47,831 nucleotides of DNA from Candidatus Hydrogenedens sp. (GTDB lineage Bacteria > Hydrogenedentota > Hydrogenedentia > Hydrogenedentales > Hydrogenedentaceae). Position numbers and translations under genes: made by a program. The stretch covers positions 1 to 47,831 of the forward strand of contig DAOSBX010000027.1 in assembly GCA_035361075.1 (NCBI GenBank). The letters run 5' to 3'. Of this stretch, positions 1 through 8,756 are shown piece by piece; position 1 is the stretch's first letter, and every line of letters starts with the position of its first letter. Below the pieces are notes generated by a model. It was not told where the DNA came from and ran no database searches. It was given only the letters and a program-made list of their open reading frames with translations.

Positions 1-47
1 TTGGACTGGGATGAGGAATAGGAAGGTTTCTTTAATCTAAGTTGACA

Positions 48-77
48 ATGACTTTGATAAGGTAAAAGGGGTATAAT
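48..77 (+). promoter_or_regulatory. Candidate sigma-70 promoter for the zinc-ribbon protein gene
   Basis: A perfect -10 hexamer TATAAT lies at 72-77. The best-spaced -35 is ATGACT at 48-53 (4 of 6 matches, 18-bp spacer). A perfect TTGACA at 42-47 sits 24 bp from the -10, which is too far for a normal promoter. The predicted start near 84 gives a leader of about 40 nt before the ATG at 126. Bases 1-125 otherwise show no gene. Confidence 0.4.
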
Positions 78-125
78 TTTTTTAATGTAAGTAATCATAT
101 TCAATATTTAGTTTAGGGGTATTAA

Positions 126-851
126 ATGTTCAGGTATACGATACAGTGTCCTAATTGTGGGTACATAGGTGAGACTAACAAGATAAAGAAGGACAATGTA
201 GGTTGTTTCTTGTTCACATTGGGGATTTTCTTTCTTTTACTTTTTTCCCCATTAGCCATAGGATTATTTTTCACCGCTTTATGTTATAAATTAATATTGA
301 AAAAGAAACCGATACCTCTTTGTCCGCAGTGTAAAAATGAACTTGTTATCGTTACCAAAAAAGAACTTAACATCCTTATTATCCCTTTGGTAGGTATTCT
401 TCTTTTGATTTCTTTTACGTTGCTGTCATTCTTTGGAGGGCCTTCTAATTCTTTGTCAAAAAACCTTAAACAGAATAACCTTGAGAAAAAAGAGCTTCCT
501 ATGCCTAACACACCGAGCATATCACACAATAATATTGGCACTACTCAGAAGGAAAAAATACATGCTAATGAAAATGAAATAGAGGCGAATGAGAATACAT
601 TAAATGATAAACTGAGGTCGCATGGGTTAGACTCTAATTTGTATGGTGTGGAACAAAAAATGATATTAGTAAAAGGCATTGAAACTGGAGTAAATGTTCA
701 CTTATTTTCTGACCCACGATTTAGTCCAGAACAGATGCAAGAAATTTTATTAGGTTTGCAAAAAGGATTGGATGTTACCAAATACAATAAAACAATATAT
801 TCACCTAATATGATGAAGCAGATTCGAGAGACATTAGAATTAGGAAACTAA
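126..851 (+). CDS. Zinc-ribbon membrane protein with C-terminal SPEQM-type repeats
   Basis: Function unknown. The 241-residue protein starts with a split zinc ribbon: CPNC at residues 8-11 and CPQC at 66-69. These pairs flank a hydrophobic stretch (about 27-52), and a second membrane segment lies at about 82-104. A polar, low-complexity linker (about 105-165) follows. The last 60 residues hold two degenerate copies of a repeat of the form GLxxGLDVxxYxxPxFSPxQMxxI, seen here as GVNVHLFSDPRFSPEQM and GLDVTKYNKTIYSPNMM. I recall similar repeats from uncharacterised bacterial and phage proteins, with no known activity. An AGGGG ribosome site 8 nt before the ATG supports the start. The next gene begins 52 bp later with its own strong ribosome site. 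Both cysteine pairs could bind one zinc at the membrane face, which is inference. Confidence 0.75.
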   Translation: MFRYTIQCPNCGYIGETNKIKKDNVGCFLFTLGIFFLLLFSPLAIGLFFTALCYKLILKKKPIPLCPQCKNELVIVTKKELNILIIPLVGILLLISFTLLSFFGGPSNSLSKNLKQNNLEKKELPMPNTPSISHNNIGTTQKEKIHANENEIEANENTLNDKLRSHGLDSNLYGVEQKMILVKGIETGVNVHLFSDPRFSPEQMQEILLGLQKGLDVTKYNKTIYSPNMMKQIRETLELGN

Positions 852-903
852 TGATGAAATATGTTTAAATATTATTTTTACACTCATATTTAAGGAGTAA
901 CAA

Positions 904-2703
904 ATGTATCACAGACACATTCTTATTATTTCCTCTATGTTACTCGTTTCTTCTTTTTCTGCTTATTCTGAAACGGTCGTAGAACGTTCCTTTGAAACGC
1001 TTCGTCAAACACCACGTGTGTGCCCGGAGCAATTTACTTTTGCAGTTGTAGGCGATAGTCAACCTACAGAACCTGGGGAATTACCGCCAGTATTTTTTAG
1101 AATGATGGAGGAATGGAATTGTGTAAAACCTGCTTTTGTTATGAGTGTTGGAGACCTTATATTAGGCGGTTCAGCGGAAGGACTTCCTAAACAATGGGCG
1201 GACTTTACAAATGCTATTCGTTTGGGTCTTAATCATATCCCTTTTTTTCCAGCACCAGGAAACCATGATATATCCGATAAAAACTCCGAAGATATTTATA
1301 AGTCTGAAATAGGACCTACATGCTATGCCTTTTCTTATGGGAATGCGAGGTTTATTGTGTTAAATTCGGAGGAGCCAGGGCAAGTGGATTCTTTCTCTGA
1401 AATTCAAAAAGTGTGGCTACAAAAAGAACTTGCCAAAGTAACTGAAAAGCATATCTTTGTATTTCTACACAAACCATATTTTGTCAATCCTGAACATCAG
1501 GGCTGGAATGAGATTGCCCAGATGTTAAAGCCGTTCAAGAGTGTCTATGTTTTTGCAGGTCATGACCATCGATATCTAAATGTAGGAAAACGAGACAATA
1601 TTCAGTATGTGATTACAGGTGGAGGTGGTGGCCCGATTCGTAAACCTCCAGAAGAAGGTGGTTTCCACCATTATCTCCTTGTACGTGTAGAAAATGAAGA
1701 AGTGTCATGGAGTGTTATAAAACCTGGCTTTGTTGAATCATCAGATATCGTGACAAAAGAGAAAATAGAATTATGGAATCAATGGAGAGATGCATTTCAA
1801 ATACCAACAATAGAATGGGATTGGGGTAATCCTATTCATATTGATGTTCCAATGAAAATAACAAATCCGTCGTCTGATGCTACAACAATTGAAATACAGT
1901 GGGATAGTCCACCCTCTTGGACAGTAACACCGTCAAACAGCAAAATTCCCTTGGGATTTGACAATACTAACAATACTGCAACAGTGCGGATAAGTATGAG
2001 TCGAAATGAGCCGTCACCAAAGTTATATCCTGTGCCAACAGCAAATATTGTTATCCCACTAACGGAGGGTAATTATTCATTAAATATACCGTTTCCGATA
2101 GTTCCGTCAATTGGGATTCCATATACTGATATTTCACCAACAATAGATGGTAATTTGTATGAATGGGAAACCATCCCTTCCTATCCATTACTTTATCCTG
2201 TCCGTTTTGAGCCTTCCCAAAATACTCAAGACTTGCAAGCCTCATGGCAATGTAGTTGGAATGAAAAAGGACTATATATGGCGGTTACAGTATACGATAA
2301 TGAATTTGTTCAACCGTATGCAGGGGATATAGTCTGGTGTGCTGACAATCTGGAATTATTTTTAGGTGTTTGGGAATGGAGTTTAACATTAACGGAGCAC
2401 GGACCGGAGGTCTTTCTTTATGAGGGTCCTGGTAGAGAAGAGGAAACCGTGAATACAGTTGTCCAACTTGCAGTAGTTCGTAACGAACCTTATACATATT
2501 ACGAAGCCTATTTTCCACCATCAGAATTAACTCCCCTATTATTAGAAGCGTACCAAAAAATTACATTTTCTCTGATTGCAAATGATTTAGACAAATCTGG
2601 TGATAATCCGAAGCGACATTGGCTCGAATTTACACCGGACGCAGGCTCCGGCGAGGATGATTTTCCACGGGCTATTTTAGTATTACAACCATCTAAGATG
2701 TAG
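904..2703 (+). CDS. Exported calcineurin-like metallophosphoesterase with CBM9-like tail
   Basis: Probable secreted phosphoesterase, substrate unknown. A signal peptide (residues 1 to about 22) precedes a calcineurin-like fold with its metal-ligand blocks in order: GDSQ at 50-53, GD at 83-84, GNHD at 119-122, LHKP at 187-190 and GHDH at 218-221. The first block has Gln where the family usually has His (DxH), a change also found in other members. A beta-rich linker (about 300-400) is followed by a region starting near residue 405 (PTIDGNLYEW at 411-420) that resembles the carbohydrate-binding CBM9-like fold often attached to exported Planctomycetes-type enzymes. The AAGGAG ribosome site upstream of the ATG is clear. 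The combination suggests action on a phosphorylated or glycan-associated substrate outside the cytoplasm; that role is inferred. The family call is firm, the tail call moderate. Confidence 0.85.
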   Translation: MYHRHILIISSMLLVSSFSAYSETVVERSFETLRQTPRVCPEQFTFAVVGDSQPTEPGELPPVFFRMMEEWNCVKPAFVMSVGDLILGGSAEGLPKQWADFTNAIRLGLNHIPFFPAPGNHDISDKNSEDIYKSEIGPTCYAFSYGNARFIVLNSEEPGQVDSFSEIQKVWLQKELAKVTEKHIFVFLHKPYFVNPEHQGWNEIAQMLKPFKSVYVFAGHDHRYLNVGKRDNIQYVITGGGGGPIRKPPEEGGFHHYLLVRVENEEVSWSVIKPGFVESSDIVTKEKIELWNQWRDAFQIPTIEWDWGNPIHIDVPMKITNPSSDATTIEIQWDSPPSWTVTPSNSKIPLGFDNTNNTATVRISMSRNEPSPKLYPVPTANIVIPLTEGNYSLNIPFPIVPSIGIPYTDISPTIDGNLYEWETIPSYPLLYPVRFEPSQNTQDLQASWQCSWNEKGLYMAVTVYDNEFVQPYAGDIVWCADNLELFLGVWEWSLTLTEHGPEVFLYEGPGREEETVNTVVQLAVVRNEPYTYYEAYFPPSELTPLLLEAYQKITFSLIANDLDKSGDNPKRHWLEFTPDAGSGEDDFPRAILVLQPSKM

Positions 2704-2823
2704 TGATTGCAAATATTACGATTTGTATATTACGCCTAAAAAAGAATATAAAAATGTATTATTAAAGTTTATCAACGTATAATTCTTACATTAAATTAAA
2801 ACATATTATAGGAGGTAAAAATT

Positions 2824-4140
2824 ATGGCAGAATATTTTCCCGAAGTTCAGAAACCAATTGCTTATGAAGGTCCCGATTCAAAAAATCCACTTGCGTTTAA
2901 GCATTATAATCCGAAGGAAAAAGTATTAGGTAAGACGATGGAGCAACATCTCCGTTTTGCGGTTTGTTATTGGCATACATTTCGTGGTTCTGGGGCAGAT
3001 ATGTTTGGTGCTCCAACATTATTCCGAAATTTCAGGCAAGCAAAAGACGAAATGGAGGCGGCAGAAAAAACACTTGTTGCTGCATTTGAGTTTTTCACCA
3101 AGTTAGGTGTAGGTTTTTGGTGTTTTCATGACGCAGATATTGCACCAGAAGCGGATACTCTCTCAGAAACGAATAAACGGTTAGACCATATTGTAAAATT
3201 AGCCAAGAAACTTCAAAAAGATACTGGAGTAAAATTGTTATGGGGAACATGTAACCTTTTCTCCCATCCACGCTTTATGGCAGGTGCTGGGACTAATCCA
3301 TCGCCTGATGTTTTTGCCTTTGCCGGTGCAAAAGTGAAAAAAGCCCTTGAGATAACACATGAACTAAATGGTGCTGGCTATGTTTTTTGGGGTGGTCGTG
3401 AAGGATATGACACATTGCTTAATACGGATATGAAGAGAGAATTAGACCATTTAGCCCTGTTTCTGCAGATGGCAGTAGATTACAAAAAGAAAATTGGATT
3501 TAAGGGACAGTTCTACATTGAGCCGAAACCAAAGGAGCCAACAAAACATCAGTATGACTTTGATTCTGCAAGTTGCTATGCCTTTTTACAACATTACAAG
3601 TTGACAGAGCATTTCAAATTAAATATTGAAGCAAATCATGCAACATTAGCAGGGCATACATTCCACCATGAATTGGCATTTGCCGCAGTAAATGGGTTAT
3701 TAGGTTCTGTTGATGCTAATCGTGGTGACTTATTATTAGGTTGGGATACAGACCAATTCCCGACAGACTTATATGACACAACATTGGCAATGTATATAAT
3801 TATCAAAGCAGGGGGATTTACCACAGGTGGATTAAACTTCGATGCACATGTGCGTCGTCAATCCATAGACCCGATAGACTTGTTCTATGCTCACATTGGT
3901 GCTATGGATGCATTTGCACGTGGATTAAAAATTGCAGGAAAATTGATAAAAGACAAAGTCTTCGAAAAAGCGATAGCCCAAAGATATGCAGGCTGGAACA
4001 AGGATTTTGGCAAAAAGATAGAGAATAAAAAACTCTCCTTTGTTGAACTTGCTAAATATGCAGAGGCTCATGGCGAACCAAAACTGCAAAGTGGTCGACA
4101 AGAACTCCTCGAAAATATCTTAAATGAATATATCCGCTAA
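2824..4140 (+). CDS. xylA: Xylose isomerase (class II)
   Basis: Interconverts D-xylose and D-xylulose (also glucose and fructose) in the cytoplasm using two divalent metals. The 438-residue length fits the longer class II enzymes. The catalytic His102 and Asp105 are in FHDAD, metal ligands are Glu233 with Lys235 (FYIEPKPKEP), Glu269 and His272 (NIEANHATLAGH), Asp297 (GSVDANRGD) and Asp308/Asp310 (GWDTDQF). All key residues are present. A near-perfect ribosome site AGGAGG precedes the ATG by 7 nt, and an intrinsic terminator follows 33 bp after the stop, so the gene is probably a single transcription unit. No xylulokinase or xylose transporter gene is adjacent; the exported and transport genes around it may serve sugar use, but this is only context. 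Confidence 0.97.
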   Translation: MAEYFPEVQKPIAYEGPDSKNPLAFKHYNPKEKVLGKTMEQHLRFAVCYWHTFRGSGADMFGAPTLFRNFRQAKDEMEAAEKTLVAAFEFFTKLGVGFWCFHDADIAPEADTLSETNKRLDHIVKLAKKLQKDTGVKLLWGTCNLFSHPRFMAGAGTNPSPDVFAFAGAKVKKALEITHELNGAGYVFWGGREGYDTLLNTDMKRELDHLALFLQMAVDYKKKIGFKGQFYIEPKPKEPTKHQYDFDSASCYAFLQHYKLTEHFKLNIEANHATLAGHTFHHELAFAAVNGLLGSVDANRGDLLLGWDTDQFPTDLYDTTLAMYIIIKAGGFTTGGLNFDAHVRRQSIDPIDLFYAHIGAMDAFARGLKIAGKLIKDKVFEKAIAQRYAGWNKDFGKKIENKKLSFVELAKYAEAHGEPKLQSGRQELLENILNEYIR

Positions 4141-4173
4141 GGAAAGAAATCAACCGATGTAAATGTTAAACAT

Positions 4174-4209
4174 ATATCGGGATGAACTTAAAATTCATCC
4201 CGATATTTT
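4174..4209 (+). terminator. Intrinsic terminator after xylA
   Basis: A perfect 13-bp inverted repeat (4174-4186 with 4194-4206, stem ATATCGGGATGAA, 7-nt loop) is followed by a short T run. It ends the xylA transcript and separates it from the Nramp-like gene at 4251. The T run is short, so it may be leaky. Confidence 0.8.
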
Positions 4210-4250
4210 GGTAATATCAAAGTAAAATGAACTGAGAAAAGGTATGCCTT

Positions 4251-6008
4251 ATGTCCAATCACCCTGACCCTATCCTTGAACAGATGAAGACCATATCTCC
4301 CAATATCCAAAAAGAACAGGAACTAATTATTAAGTCCCGAGAACAAGGCAAAGGAGCCATTCTTAAAACATTTGTTCGCCTTTCAGGACCTGGCTGGCTA
4401 CAAAGTGCTATTACCCTTGGTGGTGGGTCGTTGTCATCCAGCATGTATTTAGGGGTATTGGTAGGATTTGGTTTGTTATGGTTACAGCCGTTAGCAATGC
4501 TGGCGGGAATTATTATGCTCAGTGCGATTTCTTATGTTACCCTCTCCACAGGACAGAGACCTCTTCGTACCATTAACGAGCATGTTAACCCCGTGTTAGG
4601 GTGGAGCTGGCTTGTTGGTGCAATGTTAGCGAATTTTGTCTGGTCAATGCCTCAGTACTCGTTAGCCATTGCATCATTTCAGCAAAACCTGCTACCACAG
4701 GTATTCGGACCACCTACAGTGGACCTGTTTACAGGGAAAGTACTTGCTGGACTGCTCATACTTACAATTAATATAACCTTTCTAACAATGTACACACTTG
4801 GAGGCAGAGGTGTAAAAGTTTTTGAGATAGTTGTAAAAATAATGGTTGGTTCTGTGGTTATTTGTTTTTTTGGGGTAGTTGCAGTTTTAACCGTAAAAGG
4901 ACAGGTTCGATGGCAGGAATATTTGGCTGGGTTCATTCCTGACTTTTCACTATTATTCCAACCTTCAAAACATCTAATGCCATACATAAACGAAGTTTCT
5001 GATACTGCACGTTCTTACTGGACCAATCTTATCGTGTCTCAACAACGTGATGTTATCATTAGTGCTGCGGCAACTGCAGTAGGAATTAATATGACCTTTA
5101 TGTTGCCATATTCCATGTTGCGTAAAGGTTGGGACCATGAGTTTCGAGGGTTAGCAATATTTGATTTATCGACTGGACTATTTGTTCCATTCGTGCTTGC
5201 TACCAGCTGTGTGGTGATAGCCTCCGCAGTTCAATTCCATGCAAAACCAGCCCCTGGCTTTTTGGGTGAACGAGATGAAAAAGGGAATATCATTCAACCT
5301 GCTCCAAATTTAGTAGGCAGTTTTAACAGATTATTAGAAGACCGCATTAGTTTTGAAATAGGTAAAAACACATGGGATAACTTATCCCAACAAGAAAAGG
5401 AATATCGGTTAAGCCAGTTACCTGAGGTAGACCGTAAGTTGTCAGCTATGTTGGTTCGTCGGGATGCATTTAATCTCTCCGATGCCTTAAAACCCTTAAC
5501 AGGTTCCACTGTGGCACGCTACATTTTTGGTATTGGTGTTTTAGGTATGGGGTTGGGTGTGTCCACAATGTTGATGGTAATAAATAGCCTATGTTTTTGC
5601 GAACTTCTGAATAGACCTTTCCGTGGTTGGACACAATTTTTCGGTGGATTGATGGTTTCTATAAGCCTTATAGGTGTGCTTTTTTGGAAAGATGCTCAAA
5701 TGTGGCTTGCTATTCCAACCTCTGTTTTTTGCATGACATTGTTACCCTTGGCATACCTTTCCTTCTGGCTACTCTTGAATCAGAAAAAACTTCTTAAGGA
5801 GAATACACCTCAAGGTATAAAATGGTGGCTTTGGAATGTTTTATTAGGTATCTCATTCACTTTATCAGTAGTAGGTAGTTTATGGTCTATTACCTCAAAA
5901 ATTGGCACAAAAGGAATCGGTATTGTTGTCATCTTCTTAATACTTGTTCTAATCGCTCATCTTGTCCGTAAATATCAAAAGAAAGGAACGACAACCAGTT
6001 TGTTATAA
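4251..6008 (+). CDS. Nramp-like (APC superfamily) membrane transporter, substrate unknown
   Basis: A 585-residue polytopic membrane protein with about 11-12 hydrophobic segments. The first membrane helix carries the Nramp-type opening GPGWLQ (46-51), and the later segment around MLPYS (284-288) sits where Nramp proteins have the MPH motif. The usual metal-binding DPGN of helix 1 is replaced by LGGGS (56-60), so manganese or iron transport by the standard mechanism is doubtful. A hydrophilic insert of roughly 90 residues (about 330-425) separates two helices. The start is supported by an AAAGG site upstream. Its last 6 bp overlap the 3' end of the opposite-strand gene. It could instead be a divergent APC carrier for another ion or a small organic solute; neighbours do not settle this. 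Confidence 0.7.
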   Translation: MSNHPDPILEQMKTISPNIQKEQELIIKSREQGKGAILKTFVRLSGPGWLQSAITLGGGSLSSSMYLGVLVGFGLLWLQPLAMLAGIIMLSAISYVTLSTGQRPLRTINEHVNPVLGWSWLVGAMLANFVWSMPQYSLAIASFQQNLLPQVFGPPTVDLFTGKVLAGLLILTINITFLTMYTLGGRGVKVFEIVVKIMVGSVVICFFGVVAVLTVKGQVRWQEYLAGFIPDFSLLFQPSKHLMPYINEVSDTARSYWTNLIVSQQRDVIISAAATAVGINMTFMLPYSMLRKGWDHEFRGLAIFDLSTGLFVPFVLATSCVVIASAVQFHAKPAPGFLGERDEKGNIIQPAPNLVGSFNRLLEDRISFEIGKNTWDNLSQQEKEYRLSQLPEVDRKLSAMLVRRDAFNLSDALKPLTGSTVARYIFGIGVLGMGLGVSTMLMVINSLCFCELLNRPFRGWTQFFGGLMVSISLIGVLFWKDAQMWLAIPTSVFCMTLLPLAYLSFWLLLNQKKLLKENTPQGIKWWLWNVLLGISFTLSVVGSLWSITSKIGTKGIGIVVIFLILVLIAHLVRKYQKKGTTTSLL

Positions 6009-7565
6009 AACTGTGATAGTTATAACCGCAACGCCATTGGCTGGCAGGTCGAGAGCGATTCCTTCTCTTAGTTCTGTTCCATCCATTTCTATGGGTTCTT
6101 TGTCGTTGACAATCACTTGATATTTTCGTTCCTTTTCTACGGTAAACCACTCTGGGAACTGGTTTAATCGCGGATAATCTATCGGCAAATGAAAATATTC
6201 TTTATGTCTCGGTAGGTCGCATTTTAATTTGCCTAAGTATCGCCATTCTGTTTTTACAACGACCTTTATTTGGTTATGTGCTTGACGTATAGCTCCGACA
6301 CCGATATCCGCATGCCACGGCTCAACATAACACCCTTGTGATTTCCAGAAGGCATACATCAGCATTGTTCGGGCACTGTTTCCATCTCCGTGCCAACCTT
6401 CAATTATTCCTGAGGGCTTTTGCTTTTTCAGTAATCTCTGTGCAGTATAGTCTGCCCATCGCTCTGCCTGTGATGATGGAAAGCGATTTATCAGGTTAAT
6501 TGCCCCTTCTAATGAGTCTGCCAATCCATCGGCAATATCATTTTCCCACGGATAATCTCGTGCTTCCCACAGGTTATCAAGTGTCCTTTGTATCTCTCGT
6601 ATATAATCTGGCATATCGTCAATCTTAGCAACGGTAGCGATTGCGTTATAGTTATAGCCCCAGTTATCGGTCAAAGTTTGACGTAGCACCTTTTTTTCTT
6701 TAGGATTTATCGCTTCATAGAACAAACCATAGTCATTCCGTCCTATCTCTAATATCTTACGGATAATGTTATGCATAGGTTCTTTCCATTGCTCATGTTT
6801 TTCGGGTGCTTTGTATTTAGATATTAAATAAGCCTCGGAAAGACCACCGAAAATCTCACACCCATGGTCGTCTAATTGAAAATAATCTGTCTCTACAGGA
6901 GAATGATGTATAAAGAAATAATCAGCTAATTGGAGAGCCTGCTCTTTATATTTATCATTACCAGTTAGCCAGTACATACGAGATAGCCCTTGGAGCACAT
7001 CTCCTGCAACCTCGTGGGAAGTATCTGGTAAAAGTCCTACTTCTGTCTTAATCTTGGCGTTTTTCCAAATATCATCCATCAAGTCAAGCATTCGTTGAGA
7101 CCACTCCGAGGGACCAAGCCATTCAGTGAGCGGTAGTAAGCCATCTTTGATATATTCTGCCGAACCAAAGATTAAGGATGGCAATTCAGGTGTTGGCGTA
7201 CGGAAATTCCTTTGTATTAAATCCCAATCATCTGGGAGGCGGTCGATGCGATTGCATAATTTCTGTTCCATTTTTAGGATACTCTTCATCCTCGTTTCAA
7301 ATAAATAGCGGTCAGTAAGGTATGCCGTCAATGTCAAAAATGGATAATTGTCTGCGGAACAATCCTTCGCATTCCAGTAAAAATCCGATTTTAAGTTGCG
7401 GGGAAATAAATATACCTCTGGGTCGCTAAACTGCATCCAACCTTGAACAATTTTCCAACAAAATAACATAGACTCATTATTCAAAGTTGCATTTTGAGTC
7501 AATATTTCATTATCAGCCGTTTGTGAAAAGGTAATGGTAAAAAGGAGCAAAAAAGATAATTGCAT
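6003..7565 (-). CDS. Secreted (alpha/alpha)6-barrel-like protein, probable glycan-active enzyme
   Basis: I do not recognise an exact family. The 520-residue protein begins with a short signal peptide (LSFLLLFTITFSQT, cleaved near residue 15-17). The body is rich in paired helices with Trp/Asp/Gly/His-containing turns (GDVLQGLSRMYWLTGNDKY, LDDHGCEIFGGLSEAYLIS, GLADSLEGAINL, IIEGWHGDGNSARTMLMYAF). That pattern is typical of six-hairpin glycosidase-like barrels. The C-terminal 90 residues look like a small beta domain. Candidate acidic catalytic residues exist in the LDDHG and GWHGDGN turns, but I cannot assign them. An AAAGGGA site lies upstream of the ATG. It is divergent from rhaM (103 bp apart) and convergent with the Nramp-like gene. 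A role in breaking down or trimming exported polysaccharide is inference. Confidence 0.6.
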   Translation of the reverse strand: MQLSFLLLFTITFSQTADNEILTQNATLNNESMLFCWKIVQGWMQFSDPEVYLFPRNLKSDFYWNAKDCSADNYPFLTLTAYLTDRYLFETRMKSILKMEQKLCNRIDRLPDDWDLIQRNFRTPTPELPSLIFGSAEYIKDGLLPLTEWLGPSEWSQRMLDLMDDIWKNAKIKTEVGLLPDTSHEVAGDVLQGLSRMYWLTGNDKYKEQALQLADYFFIHHSPVETDYFQLDDHGCEIFGGLSEAYLISKYKAPEKHEQWKEPMHNIIRKILEIGRNDYGLFYEAINPKEKKVLRQTLTDNWGYNYNAIATVAKIDDMPDYIREIQRTLDNLWEARDYPWENDIADGLADSLEGAINLINRFPSSQAERWADYTAQRLLKKQKPSGIIEGWHGDGNSARTMLMYAFWKSQGCYVEPWHADIGVGAIRQAHNQIKVVVKTEWRYLGKLKCDLPRHKEYFHLPIDYPRLNQFPEWFTVEKERKYQVIVNDKEPIEMDGTELREGIALDLPANGVAVITITVL

Positions 7566-7668
7566 CTTCGTCCCTTTCTATTCATTTTGATAAGTTCATT
7601 GTATTTATATAAGATTATATTCTATATAAATAAATAATAACTACTATTGTTAAAAAGGAGTTGTCTAT

Positions 7669-7980
7669 ATGCAGAGATATGCTTTTATGATGAAATTAAA
7701 AAACGATTTAGTTATTGAAGAGTATGAACGGCTACACAAAGATATAGGGCAAGATGTTATTGAGGCACATCGCAGAGCAGGATTTCATAACTATTCTATT
7801 TTTCGTTATGGGTTAGAACTTTTTGCATATTTTGAATCAGTAGACCCTGAGGGTTGCTTTACTCGAATTGCTCAGGAGCCTATTATGAAAGTATGGTGGT
7901 CAAAAACGAACCCACTTATGGAAACAGATGGAAATAAGCCTTTATTTACTCCCATAAAAGAAGTGTTTCACATGGATTAA
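7669..7980 (+). CDS. rhaM: L-rhamnose mutarotase
   Basis: Catalyses interconversion of the alpha and beta anomers of L-rhamnose. The 103-residue length matches the family (about 104). Conserved blocks are present: YERLH near residue 20, HNYSIFRYG (about 41-49), and the C-terminal KVWWSKTNPLME and FTPIKEVFHMD, where the paired Trp residues line the sugar pocket. A strong AAGGAG site sits 8 nt before the ATG. It stands alone: no rhaA, rhaB or rhaD gene is next to it. It overlaps the 3' end of the opposite-strand permease gene by 4 bp. The exact sugar (rhamnose or a related 6-deoxy sugar) cannot be decided from sequence. Confidence 0.9.
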   Translation: MQRYAFMMKLKNDLVIEEYERLHKDIGQDVIEAHRRAGFHNYSIFRYGLELFAYFESVDPEGCFTRIAQEPIMKVWWSKTNPLMETDGNKPLFTPIKEVFHMD

Positions 7981-8750
7981 TGATGTGGTTGAAGTAGAAA
8001 TAAAGTGGAAGGAATAAGTAAGCCAGCACCTAATAAAATGATACCAATAATAACGACCCATCTGAACCGCTGAGGTGTAAGAAAACGGTCTACATAAAAA
8101 CCTAAGAGCATACCAAGAAACATGCCTGGAATGCCTGGCAGTGAGTAATAAAGTACCTGTTTTGTCACTAAACCCGTAATAAGATGACCAAAAATAATGA
8201 TAAAACCGTTAACGAGAAAGAAGGCTTGTAAAACAGAGCGAAAACTCCCTTTTTCTGGATTTGCAATGCTGGTGTAAATAATTACAGGTGGACCATTTGC
8301 ATTATAAGCACCACCTAAAATTCCAGCAACAAAACCAGCAAGCAGTCCATAAAACGTTTTGCTTGGGGTTGGTGACGAGACCAAATGCTTTTCATGTGTA
8401 TTGTCCTTATAAAAAAATGAAAAAAAGCCGTAACCTATTAAAACTATCCCTAAAACGGCATTTAAAATTTGCTCATTTCCACCTTTGAGAAACAGCAAAC
8501 CAATGGGAACACCAAAAATAGAAGGGAGGATCAATATTAACGAACTCCGCCAATTGAGAGATTTCCAGTTTTGCAACAGCACACCTAAATTAACAATCTG
8601 ACTTAATAGGGCGAGCAAAGGTGCAGAGATTTGGAGTCCCACAGCCAACACTAATATCGGCATACCGACTAAAGCAGAACCAAAACCCGTTGTGGCATGC
8701 ACAAAACTTGCACATAGAAAAGCGAGAAATACAAAAACTTCTGGAGGCAT
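7977..8750 (-). CDS. TauE/SafE-family anion permease
   Basis: A 257-residue integral membrane protein with about 8 hydrophobic segments and the internal two-fold repeat of the TauE/SafE (sulfite exporter) family. Signature stretches are TGFGSALVGMPILV near the N terminus and GGAYNANGPPVIIYTSI in the second half, where the conserved GP-containing turn occurs. Family members export sulfite, sulfoacetate or other small organic anions. The gene starts 6 bp after the purE stop codon with no clear ribosome site, so it is probably translated by coupling to purE. Substrate is unknown. No sulfur-metabolism gene is adjacent. Confidence 0.85.
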   Translation of the reverse strand: MPPEVFVFLAFLCASFVHATTGFGSALVGMPILVLAVGLQISAPLLALLSQIVNLGVLLQNWKSLNWRSSLILILPSIFGVPIGLLFLKGGNEQILNAVLGIVLIGYGFFSFFYKDNTHEKHLVSSPTPSKTFYGLLAGFVAGILGGAYNANGPPVIIYTSIANPEKGSFRSVLQAFFLVNGFIIIFGHLITGLVTKQVLYYSLPGIPGMFLGMLLGFYVDRFLTPQRFRWVVIIGIILLGAGLLIPSTLFLLQPHH

Positions 8751-8756
8751 ATTTTA

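Noticed and set aside
42..77. TTGACA-TATAAT promoter with perfect hexamers
   Set aside because: The spacer is 24 bp, too long for sigma-70; a weaker -35 with 18-bp spacing was chosen instead.
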